Source: Silene conica (taxonomy: Eukaryota > Streptophyta > Magnoliopsida > Caryophyllales > Caryophyllaceae). From it: a stretch of DNA of 64,000 bases. The DNA lies in the NCBI GenBank assembly GCA_029255685.2, contig CM055319.2, forward strand, positions 12,944,747 to 13,008,746. The letters are read 5' to 3'. The stretch's first letter is position 1. Each line of letters starts with the position of its first letter. The translations under genes were made by a program, and so were the position numbers. The notes beneath the pieces were generated by a model. That model was not told the origin of the DNA, did not search any database, and saw only the letters and a list, made by a program, of their open reading frames with translations. This document shows positions 34,297 through 46,615 of the stretch, one piece after another.

Positions 34297-37200
34297 CTAA
34301 TTTGATTGTTTCTTTGGATACTCTCTCGCTCCGAATATGGTAGATCCAACCCTAACGATTGTGCTACCCATCTCAATCTGCGACAAACAAATTTTTAGAT
34401 TAAACTCAGGTCAATTACATGGAGGTTGAAACATTAACAGATAAAATGTTGAGAGAAATAACAGACTACACGGTATTACAAGTAGTAGTATTACCACTGA
34501 CGATATAGATCAACCTGTTTGGGAGTTTATCATGCTTAATCAGGGTCAAAACCTAAGAGGAAGAACTTTACTAACCATGTAGTCCTTCACCAACTCGAAT
34601 TTGGACTAAACTGGAAGGCTTACTTACTTACACACAGACAACAACAAGTCAACAACCAAAAAAAGAGTAGTTATATTCCCTTGACTTACCGCTTGCTCAA
34701 AGTCGGCTGACATGCCCATTGATAACTCACACTGCTCTTCATCTATCCCAAGAGCGTTGCAAACCTCATTTTTGCAGTTTGATAATGTCTACATGTCCAC
34801 AAAACTGAGACTCAGACAAAGCTACTGATAAACTATGGATCATAAAAGCATTTTGGGTCTAGAATCTGATCAGAATAGTACCTTAAAGTTCTCGGGAGTT
34901 GATGTGTAATCCAGCATCCCAATAGTCATTAATCCTGAGAACTCGAGGTTTGCACAGTTTAGATGAACATGCCTTGCAAGATCTACACATCCCGAGGGTT
35001 CCACTCCAAACTTGGCTGCAAGTGAATAAAATGGACATATAAGCGATACTTCTGTTAAGCATAGTAATGAAGCAGGTACCAAGAGAACGGATAAAGGACA
35101 CTTAAGAATGCCGTGGACGACAGAAGACTAGTGACCTTGGCATAATTGTGTCAAAGAGATTTTGAATACAATTTACCCAATCCGATACACATGATATCAT
35201 TTTGAAAGTATCTGGCAAAAAAGAATCTTTAACAGCTGTTATGGAAGTCATAAGGAGTAACCTTTAAATTATCCACAATAATCATGCATGTTTTCAAAAA
35301 GGAATTTTTACAAGCCCAGTGAGCACAGTTCAAAAACAAGCAATGTAACGGGATCAAGAAGGAAAATACATGGTAGTGTGCCAATGATTACATTACACAA
35401 TGTAGTAGCAAATCATTCAACTTCAGCATTTGTGAAAATTGCACAATTACAGCATTTCAATTTTAGAGGTGTTTCATTACATCACTCCCTAGCAGAAGCG
35501 TCATGTTAATTGAAGCGAGATCTTTGTTTTAAGTAGGTTGAATGTTGGTCCTAGATAGGTATGTATTCTTTCAAATTTACCATTTTCTGTAGATGTTATA
35601 TGGTCTAGTAATCATCTAGTATTATTCACGAAATTGATATCCATCAGAAAAACAAAAATAAAACTACAACGCCAATATAAAACTCGCGTCTATCATCATT
35701 TCCTACTATAAGATCTGATGGAAAACATGGTCTTCAAACCAACATTGATGGTCGTACAAGTTGAATATGCGATATCTAAGGTCGAGTAAAAGGGTTCAGT
35801 AAAAGCACTAGTGTTATCTTAAGTATAGAACCGTAGAACACAAAAGCTTTCACCTAAAGGGCAACTAGCCAACCAATGCCAACCTGGACTTATATATAAG
35901 AATATAACCATGTTCAGTATATACTTACATACTTCCCCACTAGTATTCACTTGGACCAACACTTTCAACGGCTTTCTTCCAAGGTTACCCACAGCACGAT
36001 CAAGATGATTGGCAATCTGGAAAACAATAAGACAGATTGAAACACATTATGAGGCAAAAAATGAGGTGACATTTCTGGGTGTCGAAGCATACCACTAACC
36101 AACTGGAAAAAGTTGGCATTCATAACTTTGACATAAAAAGCACACTAAATATTCTAAGCATAATAACTACTTAGCACAATTTTTTTTTCTGATTTCAATT
36201 TGCAAACAGGCCTTGCGACGCATCAGCCGCAACGTTTTCGATCTACCACAGTCAGAATTTGAAGGATGTTTTGAATATAGTTGATATTTCGGCAATATCT
36301 CTGTCAGAATGTGACAATAGGCTAAGCTGACCAGGAACAACGCTCAATGCGCATGCACAATTGCATTACCTAACTTCATCAGTTCATTGTTCCTCTTACT
36401 TTTTTTTCAGTTTTTAGTCACCCTCATTTCCCTTGTTGGGCCTCCTATAGAAACAAAAATATTCAAACCATTGAAGAAAAACTTCATACTTAACAAGATA
36501 TAACTACACCGCTGAGCCCTAACCAACAATATTCATTCAACCTCCAACATCTTAAAAGGCAACGGAAGTTTTACATGATGCAGACTGAACTGTCTAAATC
36601 ATTTTGTAAGAACCATCTGAAGCTTTAGTAACAAGAAGCATTAGGAATTAGGACGTCTAGCTTTCTCCTATTTAGAATTAAAATGCAATAAACAACATTT
36701 TCATTGCATTGGGCCTGTTACCTTCTCATCATCTACACTCTCCACCATGCCAAGACTGGGAACGCCATCTGCAAATAAAATAAAAAAAGAAATACATATA
36801 TTGAATTCCTCCATAGAGAAGGTACAAGATGCAAAAGAAAAGCAAATCTTTGACAAAGAAAAAACTATTGTCCAATGTGCAGTTGTGCACACAATAATGC
36901 TCTCACAACTGTACGTGGATTTGCGAATGTGTGTTTCCATGAACAAGAAAGATTAAGAGAGCTTACTTAGAAGAGGTTTAACTTTGTTGCTCTGCAAATT
37001 GCCTATGAAATGCCACTCAATGTCTTCAGGAAGCTACACCATAAACCAGAAAACCTACGTAAGAAATTATCCGATCAAATTACGACTATAATGCAAGCTC
37101 TGTGCTAGATTGTGAGCGAAACACATGTAACCTAACAATACCATTAACTTCAACCTTTCGTCTGACACGGAAAATAAATGAATATCTCAAGTTCTCATAA

Positions 37201-38065
37201 TGTTGACAAATAGCAAAATGTATCTCATCAAATTCAGGCTCACAGCTTATTGTTAGTCCGAAAATCATGGCAGTTCATCGATGTTACAAGTGACAAAGGC
37301 ACACAATTCACTCCCAACACAAACTTGAATTCTCTCAAGTCCAATGAAACACTAACTAGGAACTCAGATAAAGCAATCACTTCCACGCTCTCGATAATCC
37401 GAATGCAGTTCAACTCTAAACTTTTCTTTCTTCTACTCTTTTCAACCCATTATAAACCGAAACAACACAGAATTACCAACAAATTCCACCTCAAACGAAT
37501 CACTCATATACCTCAAATTCGATTCAAATCAATAATTAAGCAGCAATCATACAACGCAACATAATTACGCCTACTTTATTCTACCTTTTTACAGTATATG
37601 CAGAAACACTATCGAATTACCGACAAATTCTAAAAGGTAATTAAACAACAAATTAATACAAAAAATACAAAAAATACTCGTAAATAAGATGAACAGAAGA
37701 TTTAAAATTACTTGAGGAGCTTTATCGATGAGTTCTTGAACGTAATTCTCGCCGAAACAGCGATGTCCGGCGTCGTAAACCTCGCGAAGGACGGGAACCG
37801 GTTTAGTCTTACTGACAGCGACAACCTTGACTCGGTCGGGACGGCGGTTGGCTCTCTCAGCGGCTAGACCGACCCGGTTGAGGACTGATCGGAGCGCTGC
37901 CGCTGCTACGCTTTCCATAGCTGAGGATGCTGCCATTGACGCCGAATGATCAGCAATGCGCGTTGTGTCGTCGTCGTCGATGATGGTGGTGGTGGTAGTG
38001 GGGTGTTCGTTGGCTGTACTCTGGTTTGATGATTGTGGTGGTTGTTGCTCTTCTAGATTGCTCAT
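34297..38065 (-). CDS. Pyridoxal phosphate homeostasis protein (YggS/PROSC family), 7 exons
   Basis: Exons: 38065-37712, 37033-36967, 36768-36722, 36016-35929, 35015-34882, 34788-34690, 34377-34297; total 870 bases, 289 aa. All junctions are GT/AG and every phase fits. Signatures in order: [17 protein letters not shown] (the first Lys after AVS is the PLP lysine), [100 protein letters not shown]. The protein binds PLP without known catalysis and balances vitamin B6 and amino acid pools. The first 45 residues are a plant-variable, Ser/Thr/Gln-rich extension that might be a targeting segment. No lesion is seen. Introns contain ordinary sequence only. Confidence 0.95.
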
Positions 38066-38659
38066 TTCATAGGAACTACCGAACTACAGTTTGGGTGTTA
38101 AATGTGAGATACGGGCCTCTCCAAATATTCACGATACGATCGATATACGCTTAAATAATTTGGACCATCATATATGATACAAGGTACCATTTTTTAGCCC
38201 GTATATCTGGATCAGTCAAAATTGAAACCACATTAATTGGAGTGGGAATACGGGTTTATAAATCGTTTATTGTGATCTTGTAAGGTTTGATCTATAAATA
38301 GTAGCGGGTTAAAGAGCATTCGACTAGATTGGTTCGAATTAGATGAGATAAAATTTGTTTTTAATGCATCATTTCTAAAATTTATCTAAAGTATCAACAT
38401 TTTAGAAACTTTATTATAGGGTTTCAATCATTACAAGCAATATAACAGAAGGTAAGTGAACCATTAAATTTTACTTAACATTTCTTGCATTTTGGTGAAG
38501 CCACTCTATTGCTCAACCATATATATATAAGAGCAACTCTAATAGTTACTTTTAAGAACCTGCTTGCAAAAATTGTAAATTATCAAGCGGTACGTAGGTT
38601 TACCATTGGATTACAAAAAATACGTGTTGCTTATAAGCGGAGGTAGCTTTGTCAAGCTA
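38066..38659 (-). promoter_or_regulatory. Upstream region of the PLP protein gene
   Basis: Immediate 5' sequence of the minus-strand gene up to a Helitron border at 38660. No clear TATA box lies at the expected distance from the start. The last 130 bases (GAGCAACTCTAATAGTTAC onward) resemble a MITE-like sequence that continues beyond the Helitron at 40637, so the Helitron seems inserted in it. Confidence 0.35.
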
Positions 38660-40636
38660 CTAGTCTTATGCCCGTGCAAATTGCACGGACTTAGACTTTA
38701 AATTATTGTAAAAAAAATATCGTTAATATAAGTTGTTTTTTTAAAAATAATGTCATATTTTAGCTACTTAGTGTGGTTTAATATATGGAGATGGTTTTTA
38801 AAACAGGGTAACATAAAAAATAATTGTTTTTAGTCATATATTATAGCATAACAAAAGTAAAAAAAATTAAAAAGAAGAAAAATAACACAATGAGCAGTAA
38901 TAGTGTACAATCATAATTAAAATTGTACTATAACTTATCGAAATTGGGCACGCGTTTTTCATCATCGCAAATAAGAATTTTTAGTCGCTTTTTGCTTGTG
39001 ACTCTCGAAATGGCTACATAGAGCTGACCGTGTGTAAACACTGACTTAGGAAGATATTAAGAAAATTCAAATGGAAGACACTATTCTATGTGAATTACAA
39101 AAATGTCAACATAAGACAATATAAACCCATATAATTGTTTTACATGTATTGAAAGTTAATTAGTGTTCGTGTATTAATAGTGTCCTATAAGCACATGATT
39201 GTTTTCACATGTTTGTAGTTAATTAGGCCCTATGTATTAATTTATTGCGTAAAGCGCGTGATTGATCAAAAATTTGTAACCTGAACCCGTTTAAACACCC
39301 ACATTGTGAAATTTGAAAAAAGGAATTTACACATACTATACGTGTATGAGCGAATTTGAAATACGGGCCCATGTATTAGAACTATAATACGTAAACATGT
39401 GTAAAACAAAACCTTGCAAATTGCACTAGAACGCTTAAATTACCGCGTGTGGTTTTTTCGGTTGTTTCAATGGAAGACAATCTCGTGCAAATTTTTTTTT
39501 ATGATTGTTCCAATTTACACAGACCCGTGAATTTAGAAGAACATACTTTTAATCTTTAATAAATATAGACTTATTTAATTGAAGTAAATAAATGAATGAG
39601 ATAAAAATATATATAAAACCATAATCCGTAAAACCATTTAAAATTATGGTAATTTTTGTGAAATAAAGAATGAAACTTAGACTTACTTTGAGCGAGTTAC
39701 CCAAAACAGACCAAGTCCAAATACATGCTAATAATGGCCCAAATACCAACCCACCATAGTCACATATACAACTTTGTGCTCTCTATCATCTCTCACCCTA
39801 AATCTAACTACCTTTCCATAACATACTACTCCGTATTTTGTACTTTCCATCTTATCGCATTCTCATTTGATTTATGTCTCACCTAATCTGTTACACTCGT
39901 CATTTCAAGATCATTTGAACTCACAAATCACAATGTCCAAATTTCTCTTTCTCTCTCTCTCTCGTTGCAATCCTTCATACAAAGTATTTTTTTTGCCGTA
40001 ATTTTCAGATTGCAATAAAAAAAACTTATGCATATGAATATTTTTTTGTCCATATTTTCGGGTTTGAGTATTATTATGTTTTATACTTTTTATCAAAGTA
40101 TTTCTGATATTTTTCGATTTAATTAAATTTATCCATCGATCTTAGTTATTTCCATATTTGTTCATCTTATGTGAATAGTTTATGTGAATCATACCCATGA
40201 GCAATTGAACACCATAGATATAGTGACTTATTTAATTTTAATGTAATATGTGAATATTTTCCGTGTTAATGTTCACCCTCTCTAATCTTTTTTATAACAA
40301 TTTCAATTTTCTCTTTATTTGACTTCTTTTTCTGTACTTTTTTCTATAATAATAGGTGTTTTAAAAAGATTGTTGAATAATTTTACTATTTATACCATAA
40401 TTAATTTAACTATAAAAGTTATTAATGATTTTTTTAATCTAATTATTTAATATGCAAACCACATATATGAGTAATTTGTCATATTTATTGTTGTAGATTG
40501 AAATAAAATCGCTTGCGTAGGAAATAAAAGAGAATGGAGAACATGGTGGGCCACCTTTTAAATATAAAATAAAAAAATGAACTCTCAACCACATTGCGAC
40601 ACCTAAGCACTGTGGTTGTTACTTTTATATATAGGA
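38660..40636 (-). mobile_element. Helitron, 1977 bp, with helicase remnant
   Basis: The 3' terminus is CTAG at 38660-38663 with the hairpin GTCCGTGCAATTTGCACGGGC inside. The 5' terminus at 40636 is A|TCCTATATATAAAAGTAAC with a CCACAGTGC-type palindrome next to it. Host bases are A (38659) and T (40637). The element still encodes the final residues of a Helitron helicase near its 3' end, so it is an internally deleted derivative of an autonomous RepHel element. The host sequence reads GTCAAGCTA|TGTAGCTTAA when the element is removed. Confidence 0.85.
38928..39050 (-). pseudogene. C-terminal PIF1-type helicase piece of a Helitron RepHel protein
   Basis: Forty codons and a stop read PKSVFTHGQLYVAISRV followed by TSKKRLKILICDDE. 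This is helicase motif VI (GQLYVAISRV) and the usual tail of plant Helitron helicases. The rest of the Rep and helicase domains is missing. The position about 270 bp from the 3' terminus matches where RepHel ends in full elements. Confidence 0.88.
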
Positions 40637-41210
40637 TGTAGCTTAACAAATAAAATAAATAAAATATATAAATAAAAAACAAAAAAAATAATTTATATTA
40701 TAATATTTATTTGTTAGTGGGTCTTTTAAGCTACATTTATTGTAGTTTACCATTGAAGAGTATTGTAGCTTGAACGCATTGTTGCTTAGAAAAAATATGG
40801 AGCAAAACAAGGTACAAGGTACAAGGTTTTGTAGCTTGCTATTGAAGTTGCTAATGATGTCATGGTGACATAACCGCAAATTCTATTTTCTTATTTCTAA
40901 AACAATTTAATTTATTTTTATTTTCACATCAACAATAAAATTTTATTTAAATGTGTAATTATTTAATGTCAACTTTTTCATCAAATTAAATAACAATTTT
41001 ATTTCCAGCTTTTAATAATATTTATTCAACCCTTCTTTATTAAAATTAAAATTTTCAAAATTTTTATATATAAAAGGCGAGCTTTTTAAGAACCTGTGAA
41101 TTTCAAAGAAATAACTTTTCTATAAAAGAACTTAACCTTAAATTTATAATTATTTTAACATATTCAGGAATATTTGATAGTATATGATATGTAGATCTCT
41201 TAGATTATAA
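40637..41210. other. AT-rich spacer between two Helitrons
   Basis: Continuation of the host sequence interrupted at 38660. It contains TTGTAGCTT words in both orientations (40640, 40740-40850) suggestive of a MITE, and a doubled GGTACAA. No gene. Confidence 0.4.
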
Positions 41211-43779
41211 CTAGTTTTATGACCCGTGAAATTCACGGGATGTTTAATTTCTAGTGTGATATTTTAGTGATTTAATATAATAATATACTAAGATCAACTC
41301 AACTTACAGTTTTCATGTTTTAAGAGTTATATAGAGTCAATTAGTCTTTTGTACAATAATTTATTAGAAATTAAAGTCATATACAATGGATACTAAAATA
41401 CCCTGCAAAATTAAAGTAACTCAATGCAGACTAAAATAAATTAATAATATAGGTATTCATATAATCAAATTATATAAAACTATATTAGCAAACAAAGATC
41501 TCAAAGATAGAGCACCCTCACAAATTAGATATTAAAATTTCATCAACAATTCTGAAAATAACATAGAACACACGATTAGAAATATTATGACAAAACTAAC
41601 ATTTTATACGTACTACCCCTAAAATTGAAGCTAATACAACAATAAATTGCGGAATTAAGAATTTTAAAGCAACAACTTCGTTTAATCTGTAATCTTATAC
41701 AAAAATGTGAATAAAATGATAGGAAAGATCAGTGAGAATTTTTTTTGCTTACAAGTTTTGCTTTCTATAAAAAATATATAAACAACTGATGATGTGTTTT
41801 ATGGCTATTAAATATTCTTTTATTATTATTATCAAATTTATTATAGGCAAAAATACGGATCAGGATTCAGAACTTTTGCGCTTCCGTTGTTCATTATTAT
41901 GAAGTTTAATATAAACACTAGTTTTGTGAATTATGAAATTCACATGATGTTTTGTTTCTAGTGTAGTATTTGTAGTGTTTCTAGTAATTGGATATATGAA
42001 ATATCAAACACACATTTGATCACCTCGTGCATAATTCATGATAGAACTTGTATTGATATTATGAATATCGACATGTTAATAATATAACGACCAAAGTCAG
42101 AATAATTAAATAATAAGTCAGTAAGTGAAGAGTGTTATCTTTTGAAAGACAAAATGATTGGGAAAACAACAAATACCAAAATAAAACATACAAATGAAAA
42201 AATAAATTATTAATCATTCATGTTGATGTCGTACGTCTTGTAGTTAGTCTGTAATTTATAATTGTTTAAGCAATTCTATTATTTCACTTTTCCGTATAAT
42301 ATTGTTTCTCCAATGAATCGTCTCTCTATATGTATAAACAAAAAAAATTCAATAATTGGTGCAAAATAACCAAGAATAGTGAAATTTGTTTTATGCAATA
42401 TCATCGTTATCAATGTAACTTCCTTGTAAATAGTGATAGAAATAGGGAATGAGAATCAAGTCATAAAAATGTAAGTATATTTACCTTTAAAGAATAACAT
42501 ACAAATCTTGATATAACCACTAAATGAGAACACGACAAATACATACGATCAAGTTGAAATGTGATGAAAATTAACTCAATGTAAACTATATAAAAAATAA
42601 AAAACTTGATGTGAACAGAAATATAAGAAAGATTAGTGACACATATAATTCTAGTAACGAAAAAATAACAAAAAAAATTTGTGCCTTCCAACAAAAATAT
42701 ATAAATAGTTGAGGATGTGTTTTATGACTTTTGAGCATCATCGTTTTAAATATTATCAAATTTAATATAGGCATAAATATCAATCAACATTGATGACTTT
42801 TGAGCATTATTTTATTATTATTATGAAACTTAATATAGACATGAATATGGGTTAATAAGAAATGGAATGTATAAGGTTTGTTTATTTGTTGTTATTATTA
42901 TTTTTGTTTTTACAAATTCGACTTTATATGAGAATGGTTTAAGATATTATGTTATGAAGTTAAAATATGACTTGTGGATAATAATATAGAGTTTGACTTG
43001 CCATTTAATTAGATTTATAGATAAGATTATTGTTATTTTTTTTTAATTCTTTCTACAAATCCACTTTACTTGGGATTAATTTAAGATTTTATCTCGTGAA
43101 ATTAAAATATGACACGTGGGTGTCATGTGGATGATAACAAAAAGTTTGGCTTGCATTCTAATTAGATTTATGAATTTTTTCTCATTATTATGAAATTTAA
43201 TATAGACATAAATATGCAGCAAGAAGAAATAAAATGTAAAAAGTTTTCTTAATTATTATTACTATTATTTTATTTCTTTTTCAAAATATATACTTTGCAT
43301 GAGAGTGGTTTAAGAAGTTGTCTTATGAAATAAAAAATATGATATGTGAATGATGGTAAATATTTTAACTTGTTTTTTAAATCTATAAACTTTGTCAAAA
43401 GGCTAAGTTAAAACGCCAAGTAAAAGTCACGTCAGCAATAAATAAAAGCCACATCGGTTTACCAAAAGCCACCTTGCACCCTCCAAAATCCACATCAACA
43501 ATCATCCATGTCAACAATCAACAATTAGAATACAAATTCTTATAATTAAATTTTGCTAGAGTGTCATCTTTCCCTCTCCAAACTCCACGTGAAGACCTAC
43601 ACCCCAAATTTAATTATAAGAATCTGTATTCTAATTGTTGATTGTTGACATGAATGATTGTTGATGTGAATTTTGGAGGGTGCAAGGTGGCTTTTTGATA
43701 ATCCGATGTGGCTTTTATTTATTGCTGGCCTGGCTTTTACTTGGCGTTTTAACTTAGCCTTTTAATAAAGTTTTATAGA
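41211..43779 (-). mobile_element. Helitron, 2.6 kb, with duplicated 3' end and 5' foldback
   Basis: The 3' terminus is CTAG at 41211-41214 with the hairpin CCCGTGAATTTCACGGG inside. The 5' terminus at 43779 is A|TCTATAAAACTTTATTAAAA. A second, worn 3' terminus with the same following sequence lies at 41918, so 41211-41917 and 41918 to about 42840 look like tandem copies of the 3' part. No coding capacity. Confidence 0.65.
43382..43779. repeat. Foldback of about 398 bp at the Helitron 5' end
   Basis: Both outer ends start A|TCTATAAA(A)CTTT and read inward GGCTAAGTTAAAACGCCAAG. The arms of about 170 bases pair with few differences around a centre at about 43555-43605. It thus presents two Helitron-like 5' termini in inverted orientation. 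It may instead be an independent MITE. Confidence 0.8.
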
Positions 43780-45394
43780 TCAAATAACTTAATAAATAAC
43801 CAAAATTTTATCTCATTAATTAACCTGAGTTACAAATAAATATGATTCATATTATCGAATTAATCAACCCTTATCAATGTGATGATCGTATAGAATATAG
43901 AACAACTACATATCAAATCCTGTAAAGTGGAGGGGTTGACTACAATGAGACATTTGCTCCAACTGCAAAAATGGTGACTGTCCGAATGTTACTCACTTTG
44001 GCAGCCGCGAAAAATTGGGAGTTACATCAAATGGATGTCCACAATGCCTTCCTCCATGGCGACCTTAATGAAGAAGTATACATGAAACCACCTCCCGGGT
44101 TTGCCTCCAACGCACATGGCCGTGTCTGCCGTCTTCAAAAATCCCTTTATGGGCTTCGACAAGCCCCCCGTTGTTGGTACGCAAAACTTGCTTCCGCCTT
44201 ACTATCCTACGGTTTTTCTCAATGTCCATATGACCATTCCTTATTTACTTTGGTCAAGACCCACACTATCCTACATGTTTTAGTATATGTGGATGACTTG
44301 GTCATATGTGGTAACAACACCAACAAAATTTCCGACTTCAAAAAATATCTTAGCACATGCTTTCATATGAAAGATTTGGGTCCCCTGAAATACTTCTTGG
44401 GTATCGAAGTTGCCCGAAACCAAACCGGACTATTTGTGTCTCAACGAAAGTACGCCATCGACATACTCAAAGAAACTGGTCTCTTAGCCTCCAAACCTGC
44501 CTCAATTCCCATGGAACCAAACCATACACTCGCTACTTCCACCCAACCGTTACTCACGGACCCACAGCCTTACCGACAGCTTGTGGGCCGCTTAGTGTAC
44601 CTTACCATAACCCGTCCCGAGCTCCTATATTCCGTCCACATCCTAGCCCAATTCATGCACGCCCCAAGAACGGATCACTGGCAGGCCGCACTACAGGTTG
44701 TTAATGTAAAACCCCTCGCGAAGCGGAAATAAATAAACACACAAAGTACTAAAAATGCAGCGGAATTAAAACTTTTTAACATAAACATGCGAGGTGATTT
44801 AAAACTGAAAACTGAAAACTGATATAAACAAAATAGATAAGTATAATAGTTCTAAGTACGGAAATGAAATATATACAACAGCCTGGGATGGAACATCCCT
44901 ACAGGCACTCAAAACCAACGTATCAAACTAGAGTCTAGCTAACGTAAAGGTAAGTCAAATCGATGAACAGGATCATCGCTCGCTAGCTCCATGTGAACCC
45001 TCTATCCACCGTCCTGCATGTACCTACATACATGTAAACATGTACGCCACAATCAGTGGGGAGTGACTAGAGTTCTCCTAGCCACCTTTTGTAACGACAC
45101 GTAACAAACAATACAAACAGAATACTCTAGCATATACGTAAACATGTGAAGTATATCATCTCATCAACTGAATCTCACTATCATGCAATCACTAATGCAC
45201 GGTTCTCAACCAACTTCGGAAACTATTTGAAAAGAGAGCCGGTTTTCCTACCGGTTGCCCGGTCGGGGGGTCTTTCAGTCCAAACCATTTACGAAACTGA
45301 CTAAAGAGTCATCCAATGCCTTGGATGAACAAACTATAACCAAGTTACTATAAACATTAACTTCATCATGCATATCTAACACCGTACCAATCTC

Positions 45395-45935
45395 AAGGCA
45401 AGCAGATATAAAACATCAAGTAAAAAGGTTTAGCGGTCAACTTAAGACATAACCAGAATACTAACACACTTTCACAATCAAGGACTCAGAGGCCAACTTA
45501 AGGCATAAACCAAGATATTACTAAACACTAGCAATGGGTCCAGAGGTGAACTTAACACATATCCCAACATACAATCCAAGTAATAAAGGGTCCAGAGGTG
45601 AACTTAACACATATCCCTAAACATCCACAAGCAAAGGGTCCAGAGGTGAACTTAACACATATCCCAATGCTACAAACAAGTATTGGGTCCAGAGGTGAAC
45701 TTAACACATATCCCAATACACAGCTATCACACACCGGGTCCAGAGGTGAACTTAACACATATCCCGTGTACGACAACCGATCACGTGTCAGGTCCAGAGG
45801 TGAGCTTAACACATATCCTGACACGCCACAAGCAAAACACGTAATGGGTCCAGAGGTGAACTTAACACATATCCCATCACGCGACAAACAACTCACGTGT
45901 TAAGCTCAAAGGCCAGCTTAAGGCATACCTTAACA
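45395..45935. repeat. Array of stem-loops with conserved loop and varying stems
   Basis: Seven close copies of a core with CCAGAGGTGAACTTAACACA at 45538, 45591, 45639, 45688, 45737, 45792 and 45848, about 50 bases apart, plus weaker copies near 45395, 45485 and 45905. Bases on either side of each core pair with each other, and differ between copies: GTATTGGG/CCCAATAC, CGTGTCAGG/CCTGACACG, CGTAATGGG/CCCATCACG, CGTGTTAAG/CTTAACACG. Later copies pair better than the first two. Confidence 0.85.
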
Positions 45936-46214
45936 CGCAACAACCAATAACATCCAAAGATAGAAACTAACCTATAGTTCTAACTTCTTAAACTACTAAT
46001 CAACACTTAATTGACCCTGGGAACTAAGATGAGGGAGAGCCGGTTTCCCTTTCGGTTACCCGACCGGGAGGTCTTTATCCTCTCTCCATTCCCGAACCCA
46101 ATATAGTGTCGCCCATCCTCCGGGGACCTCAATCACACATAAAAGGTACGCGGAACGAATCTCAAACAAAACCGATAAACCGTTTGAAAGTTATAAACAA
46201 AACAATGAGAACAG

Positions 46215-46615
46215 GGGCTCTCAGCCGGTCCCGGACCGTCTGCCGGTCCACCGGCTGGGAGTCCCTTACCAAGCTCAAGCACGGCTGAAGAACAATGAGA
46301 AGAGGCTCTCAGCCGGTGGACCGTCTGCCGGTCAGCCGGCTGGGAGTCCCTTTCCATAAGCCAACTTTCAAAATTTGAAAATAAGGAGTGACCCTCAGCC
46401 GGCAGGCCGGCTGCCGGTCTGCCGGCTGGGAGTCATTTCCCAAGCCTTTACCAAATTCGAAAAACGCACAATAGTATCCTGAGCCGGTCGACCGGCGGCC
46501 GACACACCGGCTCAGAAACCTTCCTATATTTCAGAGCATTCAAAGACAATAACCAAGACTCTGAGCCGGCCGACCGGCTGCCGGTCAGCCTACCGGCTCA
46601 GAGTCCGCTGTACGC
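46215..46615. repeat. Second array: five GC-rich CAGCCGG...CCGGCTG stem-loops
   Basis: Units at about 46218, 46297, 46390, 46478 and 46558 contain GAGCCGG or CAGCCGG paired with CCGGCTC or CCGGCTG across a CCGTCTGCCGG-type centre. The stem bases change in matching fashion: CTCAGCCGG/CCGGCTGGGAG in three units, CTGAGCCGGT/ACCGGCTCAG and GACTCTGAGCCGG/CCGGCTCAGAGTC in the last two. Related GAGCCGGTTTTCC...CCGGTCGGGGGG segments occur at 45237 and 46037. Confidence 0.8.

Noticed and set aside
45552..45903. Overlapping open frames (about 100 codons) on both strands
   Set aside because: Read-through of the tandem hairpin array; no family likeness.
45538..45905. CRISPR-like array: about 30-base repeats with about 20-base unequal spacers
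   Set aside because: Plant nuclear LTR context, spacers pair with each other across each repeat and there is no cas gene; it is a hairpin array.
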